Assembly (NCBI RefSeq): GCF_000687915.1
Contig: NZ_JHZY01000002.1
Coordinates: 496,001 to 560,000, forward strand
DNA: 64,000 bases
DNA from: Leeuwenhoekiella sp. MAR_2009_132
GTDB taxonomy: Bacteria > Bacteroidota > Bacteroidia > Flavobacteriales > Flavobacteriaceae
Direction of reading: 5' to 3'
Shown here: positions 1 to 10,123 of the stretch, piece by piece
How positions within the stretch are numbered: position 1 is the first letter of the stretch
How the letters are laid out: each line of letters starts with the position of its first letter
Notes under the pieces: generated by a model
Seen by the model: the letters and a program-made list of their open reading frames with translations, nothing else
What the model was told of the DNA's origin: nothing
Database searches by the model: none
Program-made: the position numbers and the translations under genes

Positions 1-1479
1 TTAAAGTATATAGAAATTATTGATGATTTTCCTATAGAGCGTGAAGGAGATCTTTTTTATGGTATCGTCCTTGAAGTGAATTACAAGGAAGCTTTTGTTC
101 AAAATTATTTTCTTCCTATAGCATTTGTTACAGACGCAGACCTAATAGGTGATAAATATATTGTGCGCATAAAATTAAACGGAGTCGATGGCTATCTCGT
201 TGATGCACTTATTTTAGAATCATTTAGAAAGCAAATATTTGAAAAAATACTCGAGGGTGATAAGTTTAAATATAAAGAAGTAGCCTACAGACGAGGGCGT
301 ACTAATGATGCTAAAAGTTATGAGAGTAGCAGACTTATGGGGGTTGAGCAAAGCAACACCTCAATAATTTACAATGATAAGTACATTCTAAAAATTTTTA
401 GAAGGGTTTATGTAGATGAAAATCCCGATTATGAGATAAGTAAATACTTAACGATGAAGGGGACATTTATAAATACCCCAAAATATCTAGGAAGTATTAC
501 ACTGCGTTTTAGTAATAAAAATGTCATTACATTAGGCTTACTTCAGGCTTTAGTGCCTAATCAAGGTGATGCGTGGGAGTTTTTTACACACGAACTCAAA
601 CTTATATTTGAAGAATTATCAAGACAAAAACCAAATGTAGACTCCCTGCAAGTCACTAAGTATTTGGAGCAAATACCTATAGATCAGATTCCTTCAGAAA
701 TTTTAGCCTGGTGTCCTCAAAGTTTTTTTACAGACGTGGCACAAATAGCAAAGCGTACCGCCCAGATGCATATTGCGCTGGGTTCAGAACGGTCTAACAC
801 AGCGTTTACACCTCAGGCTTTTGGAAATGATTATACCGTATGGTTAAAAAACCGACTTATTTATCAGTTTGAAAACCGAATAAATCTAGTTGAGAATAAT
901 ATTTATAAGCTTAGTGGTTTAGCGCTTGAATTAGCTGAAGAACTGCTGAGTAAGAAAAAAATAATACGGAAACAGCTTCTTGATTTTGACGAGGATAAGT
1001 TAAAAAGTGAGCGCATACGCATTCACGGGGATTATCATCTGGGGCAAATTTTAGTTCAGGGTCACGATTTTTACATCATAGATTTTGAAGGTGAGCCAGA
1101 GAGCACTATTAGAGATCGTAAAGTAAAGCAACCTCCTATTAAAGACATTGCAGGCATCTTTAGGTCTTTTAATTATGCTATATATGCCACCATATTTAAT
1201 AATGAGAACGAATTAGATTTAAGTCAGGATGCACTTTTTAAAATAGCTGATGTTTTATACAGTCATATCGTAGGGGTATTCCTAAAGACGTATATCACAG
1301 AAGTTCAAACAGCCAATTTAAACATAGGCTACATAAAAGAAATCGAATTTTTATTGCAATATTGCCTGCTTGAAAAAGCAGTATATGAGCTGGGTTATGA
1401 GCTCAATGCCAGACCTACCTGGGCAATTATTCCTTTAAAAGGAATCTCAAATATACTTAACCAACAAAATTATGAGTAA
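1..1479 (+). CDS. Maltokinase (C-terminal part; gene enters from left edge)
   Basis: The reading frame is open from base 1, so the GTG at 76 is probably internal and the gene is truncated by the window edge. The family phosphorylates maltose with ATP to maltose 1-phosphate, the GlgE glucan precursor; it is often fused to or next to trehalose synthase. Visible motifs are GVEQSNTSI (about 340-366, nucleotide-binding strand), the kinase catalytic loop HGDYHLGQ (about 1021-1044) and the metal-binding IDFEGEP (about 1078-1098), all typical of maltokinases rather than of other aminoglycoside-phosphotransferase-like kinases. The missing N-terminal cap, or a fused trehalose synthase, would lie to the left. 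The stop overlaps the glgB start by 8 bases, so the two are co-translated. The family call is firm; whether it is a fusion cannot be seen. Confidence 0.88.
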   Translation, partial: LKYIEIIDDFPIEREGDLFYGIVLEVNYKEAFVQNYFLPIAFVTDADLIGDKYIVRIKLNGVDGYLVDALILESFRKQIFEKILEGDKFKYKEVAYRRGRTNDAKSYESSRLMGVEQSNTSIIYNDKYILKIFRRVYVDENPDYEISKYLTMKGTFINTPKYLGSITLRFSNKNVITLGLLQALVPNQGDAWEFFTHELKLIFEELSRQKPNVDSLQVTKYLEQIPIDQIPSEILAWCPQSFFTDVAQIAKRTAQMHIALGSERSNTAFTPQAFGNDYTVWLKNRLIYQFENRINLVENNIYKLSGLALELAEELLSKKKIIRKQLLDFDEDKLKSERIRIHGDYHLGQILVQGHDFYIIDFEGEPESTIRDRKVKQPPIKDIAGIFRSFNYAIYATIFNNENELDLSQDALFKIADVLYSHIVGVFLKTYITEVQTANLNIGYIKEIEFLLQYCLLEKAVYELGYELNARPTWAIIPLKGISNILNQQNYE

Positions 1480-3394
1480 CGTACACGTTTATAGTCTTTT
1501 TTCTGACTTTGATATTGATCTTTTCAAAGCGGGAAAACATTTTAGACTTTATGAAAAATTGGGTTCACATCCTACAATCGTTAATGGCGTGAAGGGAACT
1601 TATTTTGCAGTCTGGGCACCTAGTGCAAAAGCAGTTTCTGTTATTGGTGATTTTAATTTTTGGATAGAAGGTGATCACAAGCTTAATGTACGTTGGGACG
1701 GCAGTGGTATTTGGGAAGGTTTTATTCCGGGTGTAGCGGCTGGCACAATCTATAAATATAAGATACAGTCTACTAATAACGATATTAAAACTGAAAAAGC
1801 AGATCCTTTTGCACGTAGAGCAGAACACCCGCCCAAGACAGCATCTGTAGTTTATGAAGCAGATTACAAGTGGAAGGATAAGAAGTGGATGGCAAACCGA
1901 AGCACTAAAAATGCATTAAACGCTCCGATTTCTGTTTATGAAGTTCATTTAAGCTCCTGGAGAAAAACAGGAGAAGAAAACCGAAGTCTCAGCTATACAG
2001 AAATGGCAGACGATTTGGTAAGCTATGTTAAGGATATGCAGTTTACACATGTTGAGTTTATGCCCATAATGGAGTATCCTTATGATCCTAGTTGGGGATA
2101 TCAACTTACTGGCTATTTTGCGCCAACATCACGTTTTGGATACCCAGAAGAATTCAAGTTACTTGTAGATAAATTTCATCAGGCTGGCATAGGTGTTATT
2201 TTAGACTGGGTTCCTTCTCATTTTCCTGAAGATCCACACGGCCTGGGTAACTTTGATGGTTCTCATTTATATGAGCATCCAGATCCTAGAAAAGGCTGGC
2301 ATCCCGACTGGAAATCGTACATTTTTAATTATGGACGTAATGAAGTACGTGCATTTTTAATTAGCAATGCACTATTCTGGTTAGATCAATATCACGTTGA
2401 CGGTTTGCGGGTAGATGCAGTAGCATCTATGCTTTATCTAGATTACTCCAGAGAAGAGGGACAGTGGGAGCCAAATGAATTTGGTGGAAATCAAAATCTG
2501 GATGCTGTATCATTTTTTAAAGAATTGAATATTGCAGTTTATGAGAATTTTCCTGATGTACAAACCATAGCCGAAGAGTCAACAAATTATGCCGGGGTTT
2601 CTACTCCTGTTTTTGCAGGTGGGCTTGGTTTTGGTATGAAGTGGATGATGGGCTGGATGCATGATACACTGGAGTATTTTAAGAAAGATCCCGCTTTTAG
2701 AAAATTTCATCAGCAGGACATCACTTTTAGTATGACTTATGCCTTTACCGAAAATTTTATGCTACCGCTGTCACACGATGAGGTGGTTTATGGTAAAAAG
2801 TCACTTTTAGACAGAATGCCCGGTTCAGAATGGCAGCGTTTTGCAAACCTGAGGTTGATGTTTGGTTATATGTTTACGCATCCCGGAGCGAATCTGATTT
2901 TTCAGGGAGGTGAGTTTGCTCAAAGTTTAGAATGGAATTTTCAGCAGAGCTTAGACTGGCATTTATTAGAATATGAGTACCACTCCGGAATACAAAACTG
3001 CGTAAGGGACTTAAATAAATTATACAAAGCGTATCCTGCTCTTTATGAAAATCAATTTAGTAAGGAAGGCTTTGAATGGTTAGAATGGAACGACAGTGAG
3101 AACAGCGTACTTACCTATATGAGAAAAGGTAATAAGCCAAAAGATACGGTTGTTGTCATCTGTAATTTTACACCGGTACCTCGAGAAAATTACCGTATAG
3201 GTTTACCTTCCGAAGTATTTAACGTAAAGAAGAATCTTAAGGAGATTTTTAATAGTAACAAGACTGTTTACGGTGGTAGTGGCGATTTTATTATCGATAA
3301 ACTAACGGTAGAAGATACCTCTTGGAATGGTAGAGCACATTCTATACAAGTTGATTTAGCGCCATTAGCAATGATGGTTTATACCTTAAAATAG
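1472..3394 (+). CDS. glgB: 1,4-alpha-glucan branching enzyme (GH13)
   Basis: GlgB cuts alpha-1,4 chains and re-joins them as alpha-1,6 branches in the cytoplasm. The 640-residue protein has an N-terminal CBM48 domain (about residues 20-125) followed by the GH13 barrel. The catalytic residues are visible: nucleophile D315 in RVDAVASML, the acid/base Glu of AEEST (368/369) and D436 in SHDEV. Length is normal for short-N-terminus branching enzymes. Overlap with the maltokinase stop supports a common operon for glucan synthesis from maltose 1-phosphate. No alternative start is needed because ATG 1472 sits directly before the conserved N-terminus. Confidence 0.96.
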   Translation: MSNVHVYSLFSDFDIDLFKAGKHFRLYEKLGSHPTIVNGVKGTYFAVWAPSAKAVSVIGDFNFWIEGDHKLNVRWDGSGIWEGFIPGVAAGTIYKYKIQSTNNDIKTEKADPFARRAEHPPKTASVVYEADYKWKDKKWMANRSTKNALNAPISVYEVHLSSWRKTGEENRSLSYTEMADDLVSYVKDMQFTHVEFMPIMEYPYDPSWGYQLTGYFAPTSRFGYPEEFKLLVDKFHQAGIGVILDWVPSHFPEDPHGLGNFDGSHLYEHPDPRKGWHPDWKSYIFNYGRNEVRAFLISNALFWLDQYHVDGLRVDAVASMLYLDYSREEGQWEPNEFGGNQNLDAVSFFKELNIAVYENFPDVQTIAEESTNYAGVSTPVFAGGLGFGMKWMMGWMHDTLEYFKKDPAFRKFHQQDITFSMTYAFTENFMLPLSHDEVVYGKKSLLDRMPGSEWQRFANLRLMFGYMFTHPGANLIFQGGEFAQSLEWNFQQSLDWHLLEYEYHSGIQNCVRDLNKLYKAYPALYENQFSKEGFEWLEWNDSENSVLTYMRKGNKPKDTVVVICNFTPVPRENYRIGLPSEVFNVKKNLKEIFNSNKTVYGGSGDFIIDKLTVEDTSWNGRAHSIQVDLAPLAMMVYTLK

Positions 3395-3502
3395 TAAACG
3401 TACAGCGTTAACGTTATAGTGGGTATTTTTTATTATTTAGACAAATCATGAAGATGGAAACCCTTACTTTGGTAAGGCTAACATAAATGTAAGGCGCGGT
3501 TT

Positions 3503-5896
3503 ATGATTATTAATACAGAGTTAGAGCAGAAGGGTAATCAATTTCCTAATGATATAAAAGAAGTGCGGCAAGAAGTAGATACGCTGTACTTTACAACCTT
3601 AAATGAAGTCATTTTGCAACTTACCGTTTTACGGGATAGTGTTATACGATTTCGATATGGCACCAGAGGCATTTTAGAAGATGATTTCTCGTACGCCATA
3701 GATCCCGATAGTCACATAGGTTATAATCATCTTGAACTTTCAGAGAATAAAAACTACTATATAGTTACCACTAAGAAGCTTATTATTAAAATCGAAAAAA
3801 TAAGCTTGCAAACTAAGATTCTAGATAGTGAGGGTTTTTTAATCAATGAAGATGAGATAGGTTTTCATTATGAAGAGAGTTTTACTTTAGGTGGAAACAT
3901 TGTAAAAATGAGTAAACGGGCTCATCCCGGAGAGACCTTTTTTGGACTGGGAGATAAACCTGTACACCTTAATTTACGAGGAAAGCGCTTTGCTAACTGG
4001 GCTACAGATTCGTATGCATTTGGTAAAGATACAGACCCTATCTACAAGTCTGTACCATTTTATATAGGTCTTAAAGAAAAGAAAGCCTACGGAATATTTT
4101 TTGACAACAGTTTTAAAACCAACTTTGATTTCTGTCAGGAACGTTTAGATGTTACTAATTTTTGGGCTCCGGGAGGAGAAATGAATTATTACTTTTTCTA
4201 CGGTCCTAATATGAGTGATGTGGTTGCTAATTACACACACCTTACAGGGAAGCCAGAATTACCACCGTTATGGACTTTAGGTTTTCAGCAAAGTAAATGG
4301 AGTTATTACCCTGAAAGTACGGTTAAGTCCTTAGCTAAAAAGTTTAGAGATCTTAGAATCCCTTGTGATGGTATTTATCTTGATATTGATTACATGGAAG
4401 GTTTTAGATGCTTTACGTGGAATAAGGAATATTTTCCTGATCCTAAACGTATGGTAAAGGAGCTTGAGGCAGATGGTTTTAAGACGATAGTAATTATAGA
4501 TCCCGGTATTAAAATAGATTCTGAATATTGGGTTTACAAAGAAGCATTAGAAAATAATTATTTCTGTAAACGTGCAGATGGACCATACATGATAGGTAAA
4601 GTTTGGCCGGGTGAATGTGCCTTTCCAGATTTTACAAACCCTGAGGTACGCGAGTGGTGGGCAGGTCTTTTTAAAGAACTTGTAGGGGATATAGGTGTAC
4701 GCGGTGTTTGGAATGATATGAACGAACCCGCAGTGATGGAGGTTCCCGGTAAAACCTTTCCTGATGATGTGCGTCACGATTATGATGGCCACCCGTGTAG
4801 TCATCGTAAAGCTCATAATGTATACGGTACTCAAATGGCACGAGCGACATACGAGGGCGTAAAAAAATATGTGTATCCTAAACGACCTTTAGTAATTACC
4901 AGATCTGCTTATAGCGGCGCCCAGCGTTACACCAGTTCGTGGACGGGTGATAACGTAGCAACCTGGGAGCATTTATGGATAGCCAATAATCAGGTACAGC
5001 GTATGTGTCTCTCGGGTATGTCTTTTACGGGTACTGATATTGGTGGTTTTGCAGAACAACCCACGGGCGAATTGTTTGCCCGCTGGATTCAACTGGGAGT
5101 TTTTCATCCATTTTGTAGAGTGCATTCTTCAGGACATCATGGAGATCAGGAGCCGTGGACTTTTGGCGATGAGATAACCGATATTACTCGTGGCTTTATT
5201 GAAATGCGCTATACGTTTCTTCCGTACATATATACGATGTTTTATGAGTATGCTACTAAAGGAATACCTATGATTAAACCCCTGGTGTATTACGATCAGG
5301 AAGACCCGCATACAAACTACCGCACAGATGAGTTTATCTTTGGGAACAATATTTTAGTTTGCCCTATTCTTGAGCCTAATTCTAAGGGAAGGCGCATGTA
5401 TCTTGCGCGCGGAACGTGGTATGATTTCTGGGATAAAACGGTAATTGAAGGTGGTCGCGAATTGTGGGTAGATGCAGATTTAGATCGCATACCTATGTTT
5501 GTTAAGGAAGGCTCTATAATACCGAGATACCCTGTTCAGCAATATGTTGAAGAGAAAGTGATAACAGAGTTAAAACTTGATGTGTACTACAAATTGGGTA
5601 AAGAGGCATCTCAGGTTTATGAAGATGCAAACGACGGTTATGATTACAAGAAGGGACGTTTTAGTCTTCGTAATTTAAATTTAACGGGTAAAGAAAAAGA
5701 GTTAACTATTCAGCAGCATAAATCAGGTAGTTTTGAAACATCTTACGATACCATAAAGCTGCACTTAATAGGACTGCCATTTGTTATTAAAGCAATTACG
5801 GTAGACAATGTGGAGTATGATTTAAATAATCTTGATAAAGAGGGTAAATACCTGAAACTTAACAAGAATTTTACGGTTGTACATCTTATTGGATAA
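3503..5896 (+). CDS. Alpha-glucosidase, glycoside hydrolase family 31
   Basis: A 797-residue GH31 enzyme that releases glucose from the non-reducing ends of alpha-glucans or malto-oligosaccharides. The nucleophile is D405 in WNDMNEP and the acid/base is D483 in SWTGDN; YLDIDYM and RVHSSGHHGDQEPW are also family hallmarks. No signal peptide is seen, so it is probably cytoplasmic and works on internal glucan or imported oligosaccharide. It follows glgB by 108 bases on the same strand, so it either belongs to the glucan operon or has its own promoter; a small inverted repeat CCTTAC-TTTG-GTAAGG lies at 3462-3477. Exact substrate cannot be read from the sequence. Confidence 0.92.
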   Translation: MIINTELEQKGNQFPNDIKEVRQEVDTLYFTTLNEVILQLTVLRDSVIRFRYGTRGILEDDFSYAIDPDSHIGYNHLELSENKNYYIVTTKKLIIKIEKISLQTKILDSEGFLINEDEIGFHYEESFTLGGNIVKMSKRAHPGETFFGLGDKPVHLNLRGKRFANWATDSYAFGKDTDPIYKSVPFYIGLKEKKAYGIFFDNSFKTNFDFCQERLDVTNFWAPGGEMNYYFFYGPNMSDVVANYTHLTGKPELPPLWTLGFQQSKWSYYPESTVKSLAKKFRDLRIPCDGIYLDIDYMEGFRCFTWNKEYFPDPKRMVKELEADGFKTIVIIDPGIKIDSEYWVYKEALENNYFCKRADGPYMIGKVWPGECAFPDFTNPEVREWWAGLFKELVGDIGVRGVWNDMNEPAVMEVPGKTFPDDVRHDYDGHPCSHRKAHNVYGTQMARATYEGVKKYVYPKRPLVITRSAYSGAQRYTSSWTGDNVATWEHLWIANNQVQRMCLSGMSFTGTDIGGFAEQPTGELFARWIQLGVFHPFCRVHSSGHHGDQEPWTFGDEITDITRGFIEMRYTFLPYIYTMFYEYATKGIPMIKPLVYYDQEDPHTNYRTDEFIFGNNILVCPILEPNSKGRRMYLARGTWYDFWDKTVIEGGRELWVDADLDRIPMFVKEGSIIPRYPVQQYVEEKVITELKLDVYYKLGKEASQVYEDANDGYDYKKGRFSLRNLNLTGKEKELTIQQHKSGSFETSYDTIKLHLIGLPFVIKAITVDNVEYDLNNLDKEGKYLKLNKNFTVVHLIG

Positions 5897-5982
5897 AATG
5901 GCTATTGCTAAAGTTTAGCTAATCTATAAAAGCGCATTGTGTATAATTTGTAACTTTCGGTCACTAACTAAATATAATTTAA

Positions 5983-6795
5983 ATGAAATCTAAATCAATA
6001 CTTCTGGCTCTTGTCGCTGTACTTTTTGTAGTGAGCTGTAAGACAAGTCCATTTACAGGTAAGCAAACGCTTAACAGATATGATAATTCTACGCTGTTTC
6101 CAATGGCATTTCAACAATACGATGCTTTTTTAAAGGAAAATAAAGTGGTAAAAGGTACTGCAGATGCACAAATGGTGCAACGTGTAGGTTCTAATATCGC
6201 AAAAGCTGCAGAGCGTTACATGACCGCTCTAGGGTATCCTAATTATCTTGATGAATACCGTTGGGAATATAATTTAGTTCAGGATGAGGCAGTAAATGCG
6301 TTCTGTATGCCTGGCGGAAAAATAGTTGTATATACCGGTATTTTACCCATTGCTCAGGATGAAGCTGGTTTAGCAATGATTTTAGGCCACGAACTTGCTC
6401 ACGCTTTAGCAAATCACGGTGGTCAACGTATGACTGCAGGAGAAGCACAAGCTGTAGTAGGAGCTGTAGGTGGTTTGGCTCTGGGTGATTCTAAATCTGG
6501 TCAGTTATTCAATCAATACTATGGTACTGCAAGTACTATAGGTGCTATTTTACCTTTTAGCAGAGGGCACGAATCTGAAGCAGATGAGATAGGTACTATA
6601 ATTGCTGCAATTGCAGGTTATGACCCTTATGAAGCTCCTAAATTATGGGAACGTATGAAGGCTCAGGGAAGTTCAGGAACTCCAGAAATACTAAGTACGC
6701 ACCCTTCTCCAGACACCCGTATTCAAGCTTTAACGGCTATAGCTCCCAGAGCAGCTGCCGAAGCAAAAAAGTTTGGGGTTACTTCATTTAAATAA
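5983..6795 (+). CDS. M48-family metalloprotease lipoprotein
   Basis: A 270-residue zinc peptidase of the M48 family. The HELAH zinc motif has H136, E137 and H140; the third ligand is expected in the later SEADEIG segment. The N-terminus is a lipoprotein signal ending in VVSC (Cys19). The residues after the cysteine are not acidic, so a periplasm-facing anchor is more likely than surface display. Related periplasmic M48 proteins (BepA/LoiP types) act in outer-membrane quality control; that role is inference here. A strong terminator follows, so it is probably a single-gene unit. Confidence 0.9.
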   Translation: MKSKSILLALVAVLFVVSCKTSPFTGKQTLNRYDNSTLFPMAFQQYDAFLKENKVVKGTADAQMVQRVGSNIAKAAERYMTALGYPNYLDEYRWEYNLVQDEAVNAFCMPGGKIVVYTGILPIAQDEAGLAMILGHELAHALANHGGQRMTAGEAQAVVGAVGGLALGDSKSGQLFNQYYGTASTIGAILPFSRGHESEADEIGTIIAAIAGYDPYEAPKLWERMKAQGSSGTPEILSTHPSPDTRIQALTAIAPRAAAEAKKFGVTSFK

Positions 6796-6819
6796 GTAAT
6801 TAAAAAATTAAAAAGTAAA

Positions 6820-6846
6820 AGCCGCTCTATTAGAGCGGCTTTCTTA
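6820..6846 (+). terminator. Rho-independent terminator after M48 gene
   Basis: AGCCGCTC (6820-6827) pairs with GAGCGGCT (6833-6840) around a 5-base loop and is followed by a short T-rich run. Confidence 0.8.
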
Positions 6847-6877
6847 ATTTAGGGCTTTCAACAAGGAGCATTTATCT

Positions 6878-8212
6878 ATGGAAGTTTTACCTAAAGGAAG
6901 TAAAAAATTATTGAATGCCTGGGCATTCTACGACTGGGCAAATTCAGTGTACAGTCTTGTAATTGCATCTGCTGTTTTCCCTATTTTTTATGGTGCTTTA
7001 ACGCTCGTAAAAGACGAGAACGGAAAAATACTAGACGATACGATTACTTTTTTAGGCATAGACTTTAATAATGATACACTCATTAGTTATGTCACTGCTG
7101 CTGCGTTTTTAGTCGTTTCTGTATTAAGTCCGTTGCTGAGTGGTATTGCAGATTATATAGGAAACAAGAAAAGTTTTATGAAGTTTTTTTGTTATCTGGG
7201 AGCAGTTTCCTGTATCGGTCTTTTTTGGTTTGATATAGAATTTTTGTGGTTTGGTTTACTCTGTTATTTTTTGGCCTTAATAGGTTTTTGGTCGAGCCTT
7301 GTATTTTATAACTCGTATTTACCAGACATTGCGTTCCCAGAACAGCAAGATAAAATAAGTGCAAAGGGCTATTCTTTAGGGTATATAGGAAGCGTGATAC
7401 TTTTAGTTTTGTGTCTTGCAATGATTTTAATGTACGAGACATTTGGTTTTGAAGATGAAGGTTTACCCACAAGACTTTCTTTCATACTTACAGGGCTATG
7501 GTGGATAGGTTTTAGCCAATACAGTTATTATTATTTACCTAAGGGAAACAAGAAAGAAAAGTTTACAAAAGATGTGTTGTTTAACGGATTTAAAGAGTTA
7601 AAAAAAATCTGGAAAAAACTGAAATCAGATAAGCCTATGCGTACGTATCTAACTGCTTTTTTTGTCTACAGTATGGCTGTACAAACCATAATGCTCGTAG
7701 CTACCTATTTTGGAATTGAAGAGTTAGACTGGGGTACTACAAACAGTACCACAGGATTAATTGTAAGTATTTTATTAATTCAGCTTGTAGCAGTTTTAGG
7801 AGCCTGGCTAACCTCTAAGGCATCAGCAAGATTTGGAAATATTCAAACGCTTATAGTTATCAACTGTATCTGGATTGCGATTTGCATTTACGCTTATACA
7901 ATTACAACGCCATTTGAATTTTATTTTACAGCAGCTTTTGTAGGTTTAGTTATGGGAGGAATCCAATCCCTGTCGCGTTCTACCTATTCAAAATTAATTC
8001 CGGAAGGGGAGAAAGACACGGCTTCGTATTTTAGCTTTTATGATGTTTCTGAAAAGATAGGAATCGTAATAGGTATGTTGAGTTATGGTTATGTTGCACA
8101 ACTCACAGGAAGTATCAGGTATGCTATTCTGTTTTTTATCGTCTTTTTTATTGCCGGTGTAATCCTTTTACTTTTTGTTCCACGGAAACGTATTACAGAA
8201 ACTTTAAAATAA
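6878..8212 (+). CDS. UMF1-family MFS transporter
   Basis: A 444-residue polytopic membrane protein, with about 12 hydrophobic segments. The N-terminal AFYDWANSVY stretch is the signature of the UMF1/Atg22-like branch of the major facilitator superfamily, proposed to export small metabolites such as amino acids. Substrate is unknown. It lies between two terminators and is probably transcribed alone. Start ATG 6878 lies directly before the conserved N-terminus. Confidence 0.88.
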   Translation: MEVLPKGSKKLLNAWAFYDWANSVYSLVIASAVFPIFYGALTLVKDENGKILDDTITFLGIDFNNDTLISYVTAAAFLVVSVLSPLLSGIADYIGNKKSFMKFFCYLGAVSCIGLFWFDIEFLWFGLLCYFLALIGFWSSLVFYNSYLPDIAFPEQQDKISAKGYSLGYIGSVILLVLCLAMILMYETFGFEDEGLPTRLSFILTGLWWIGFSQYSYYYLPKGNKKEKFTKDVLFNGFKELKKIWKKLKSDKPMRTYLTAFFVYSMAVQTIMLVATYFGIEELDWGTTNSTTGLIVSILLIQLVAVLGAWLTSKASARFGNIQTLIVINCIWIAICIYAYTITTPFEFYFTAAFVGLVMGGIQSLSRSTYSKLIPEGEKDTASYFSFYDVSEKIGIVIGMLSYGYVAQLTGSIRYAILFFIVFFIAGVILLLFVPRKRITETLK

Positions 8213-8214
8213 AA

Positions 8215-8243
8215 AAAGGCTGCTTATTAAGGCAGCCTTTTTC
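8215..8243. terminator. Bidirectional terminator between convergent genes
   Basis: AAAGGCTGC (8215-8223) pairs with GCAGCCTTT (8232-8240) with an 8-base loop. A-run on the left and T-run on the right make it usable from both strands. Confidence 0.85.
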
Positions 8244-8273
8244 AGATTAATATTTTGATTGATGTATTTATAT

Positions 8274-9002
8274 TTAGTTGCTCACACTTCCTGAACCTAC
8301 TACTTTAGAGTTCACATTATTGGGCTTGCCAGAATAGCGAATATCGCCAGAACCTGCTACGCTTGCTTTTAAATCACCGCCATCACAGTTTAAGCTAATA
8401 TCGCCAGAACCTGCTACACTTGCTTCAGCATCTATACTCTTTAAATCTGAAGCGTCTAAATCGCCACTTCCTGCAACTTTAAGAATGCTTCTTTCAGATT
8501 TCCCGCTAATAGTTAAATCTCCAGAACCGGCAACTGAAGCGCTAACATCTTTAGCATTAACCTCAAGAACCATATCTCCAGAACCGGCAACAGCACATTC
8601 AAAATGGTCTGCTGCAATAAGATCTTTTCCTATAACATCTCCAGAACCTGCCATACTTACTTTATTGATATCTTCAAAAGGTACCGTGATCGTAATACCG
8701 TTATTTCTGCTTGTATTTAAATTATAACCGTCTTTAGTATAAATTTTAAGTTTATCGCCTTTAACTTCAGTAATAATGTATTCCTGTAAATTTGCTTCAG
8801 CTTCAACCGTGATTTTCCCTTCTTTACCTGCGATTAAAATCACATCAAAAGAGCCGGCAACACCTATTTCATCATAATTGCCTAAATCCCGATTATTTGT
8901 AACCAGATTACCATTTCCCTGTATTTTTTTACTGCCCCAGGATTGAGCATTTGCAGTAGCGGCTATTAAAACAAGCGCTACGAGTAGTGTTAATTTTCTC
9001 AT
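8274..9002 (-). CDS. Exported GIN/DUF2807-type repeat protein
   Basis: A 242-residue protein with a cleavable signal peptide ending at ANAQ (residue 20). The mature part is a run of short strands punctuated by the motif (V/M)AGSGD, present at least six times at roughly 18-20 residue spacing, ending in VVGSGSVSN. This is the pattern of the putative auto-transporter adhesin head GIN domain (DUF2807), predicted to form a right-handed beta-solenoid. It is the last gene of an ECF sigma operon, 20 bases after its neighbour, so it is probably made in an envelope-stress or surface response. Molecular function is unknown. Confidence 0.85.
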   Translation of the reverse strand: MRKLTLLVALVLIAATANAQSWGSKKIQGNGNLVTNNRDLGNYDEIGVAGSFDVILIAGKEGKITVEAEANLQEYIITEVKGDKLKIYTKDGYNLNTSRNNGITITVPFEDINKVSMAGSGDVIGKDLIAADHFECAVAGSGDMVLEVNAKDVSASVAGSGDLTISGKSERSILKVAGSGDLDASDLKSIDAEASVAGSGDISLNCDGGDLKASVAGSGDIRYSGKPNNVNSKVVGSGSVSN

Positions 9003-9022
9003 TATTGATTTACATTATTTGA

Positions 9023-10123
9023 TTAATTGACTTTATAAAAACTTACCCCACCGTATTCAGAATTTACAGTGATTGTATTTTTTGATGAAGCGCTACCGTA
9101 ATAGCCTTCATAGTATTTATCTGTTGATTCGATTTGTCTTTTTGTGACTTCTAAATTTTCATCTCCTTTAAGACTTGCATAATCAAGTTTGATTGTAAAT
9201 CTAAAATTAGCGTTTGCATTGTATCCCACTTTTACTCCTGCATATTCTGTATTTATACGCACGTCTCCGGCATTAGCGGTGATTTCTTCAATCTTGAGAG
9301 AGCCATAATCCATATTGATATCTAGCGCGCCATTTATTTTACCTAAGCGTACACTAAGATAGTCTGAGCTCCCTTCAACAGTACCCACTGCATTAGCGCT
9401 GATGCTTCCGTAATCGCAGTTGTATTTTAGATATTTTAAGCTTCCAAAGTTAGATTTTGTATAATCTGCACTCAAAAGCACCTTATCTGCTTTATCGAGT
9501 GTAAACGAACTGTAATCTGCGCTAATTTTTCCGTTTTTCATATATGCGATATTTGAGTTGTTTGTGTAATCAAAACTCAATAAATTATTGTCACCTAATA
9601 ATTCGCCTATATCTAAATGACCGTAATCACACGAAATCTTCGCCTGGCCTTTGATTTTATCTAGTGAAATGCCGCCATAATCATTACTTAAATCTGCATT
9701 GTTTGTTACAGGCATTTTAATTTTATAATTAATTTCCATGTTTACGTTGTTGCTTCCAGAAGTAAAGGCGCTCCACCATGAGCTATTGCTTTCAGAAATT
9801 TCGGTAATTGCAGAAACCATTGTTGCATCACCCTGAAACTTAACATCAATGTCATTAAGTTTTTTAATCACTTTGTCTTCGTCATTCCCGTTGGTTTTAA
9901 CGGTAACTTCAATCGTAATGCGGTTTTGATCCCAGGTGATTACATCTACGTTGCCATAGCTATTATTAATTTTAAGTAATGCGTTTGCATTTACCGTGTA
10001 CTCTTTAGATATTTTTTTCTCTTTAGTATATCTGCCTCCTAACTTGGGATCTGTAGTATGTGCAATTGCAGAAAACGTAGAGACAAACAGAAGTAGTATA
10101 AATTTAAAGTAGTTGGTTTTCAT
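9023..10123 (-). CDS. Exported DUF4097-like repeat protein in ECF operon
   Basis: About 366 residues from ATG at 10123. A longer frame exists with a TTG at 10147, but the ATG start places a normal signal peptide (MKTNYFKFILLLF, ending near AIAHT) at the N-terminus. The mature protein has repeated S/D-Y-(G/S/T) units such as NDYGGIS, CDYGHL, ADYSS, MDYGSL and TEYAG about every 20-25 residues, the pattern of DUF4097/DUF2807 beta-solenoid proteins. The start overlaps the anti-sigma gene by 20 bases, so translation is coupled. A partner of the following AGSGD-repeat protein is likely, but function is unknown. Confidence 0.8.
   Translation of the reverse strand: MKTNYFKFILLLFVSTFSAIAHTTDPKLGGRYTKEKKISKEYTVNANALLKINNSYGNVDVITWDQNRITIEVTVKTNGNDEDKVIKKLNDIDVKFQGDATMVSAITEISESNSSWWSAFTSGSNNVNMEINYKIKMPVTNNADLSNDYGGISLDKIKGQAKISCDYGHLDIGELLGDNNLLSFDYTNNSNIAYMKNGKISADYSSFTLDKADKVLLSADYTKSNFGSLKYLKYNCDYGSISANAVGTVEGSSDYLSVRLGKINGALDINMDYGSLKIEEITANAGDVRINTEYAGVKVGYNANANFRFTIKLDYASLKGDENLEVTKRQIESTDKYYEGYYGSASSKNTITVNSEYGGVSFYKVN

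Noticed and set aside
3462..3477. CCTTAC-TTTG-GTAAGG inverted repeat between glgB and the GH31 gene
   Set aside because: Short stem with no T-run and no second copy; could be chance.
8485..8727. Plus-strand frame with repeated PEPAT-like units
   Set aside because: It is the complement of the AGSGD repeats on the minus strand and has no start context or neighbours.
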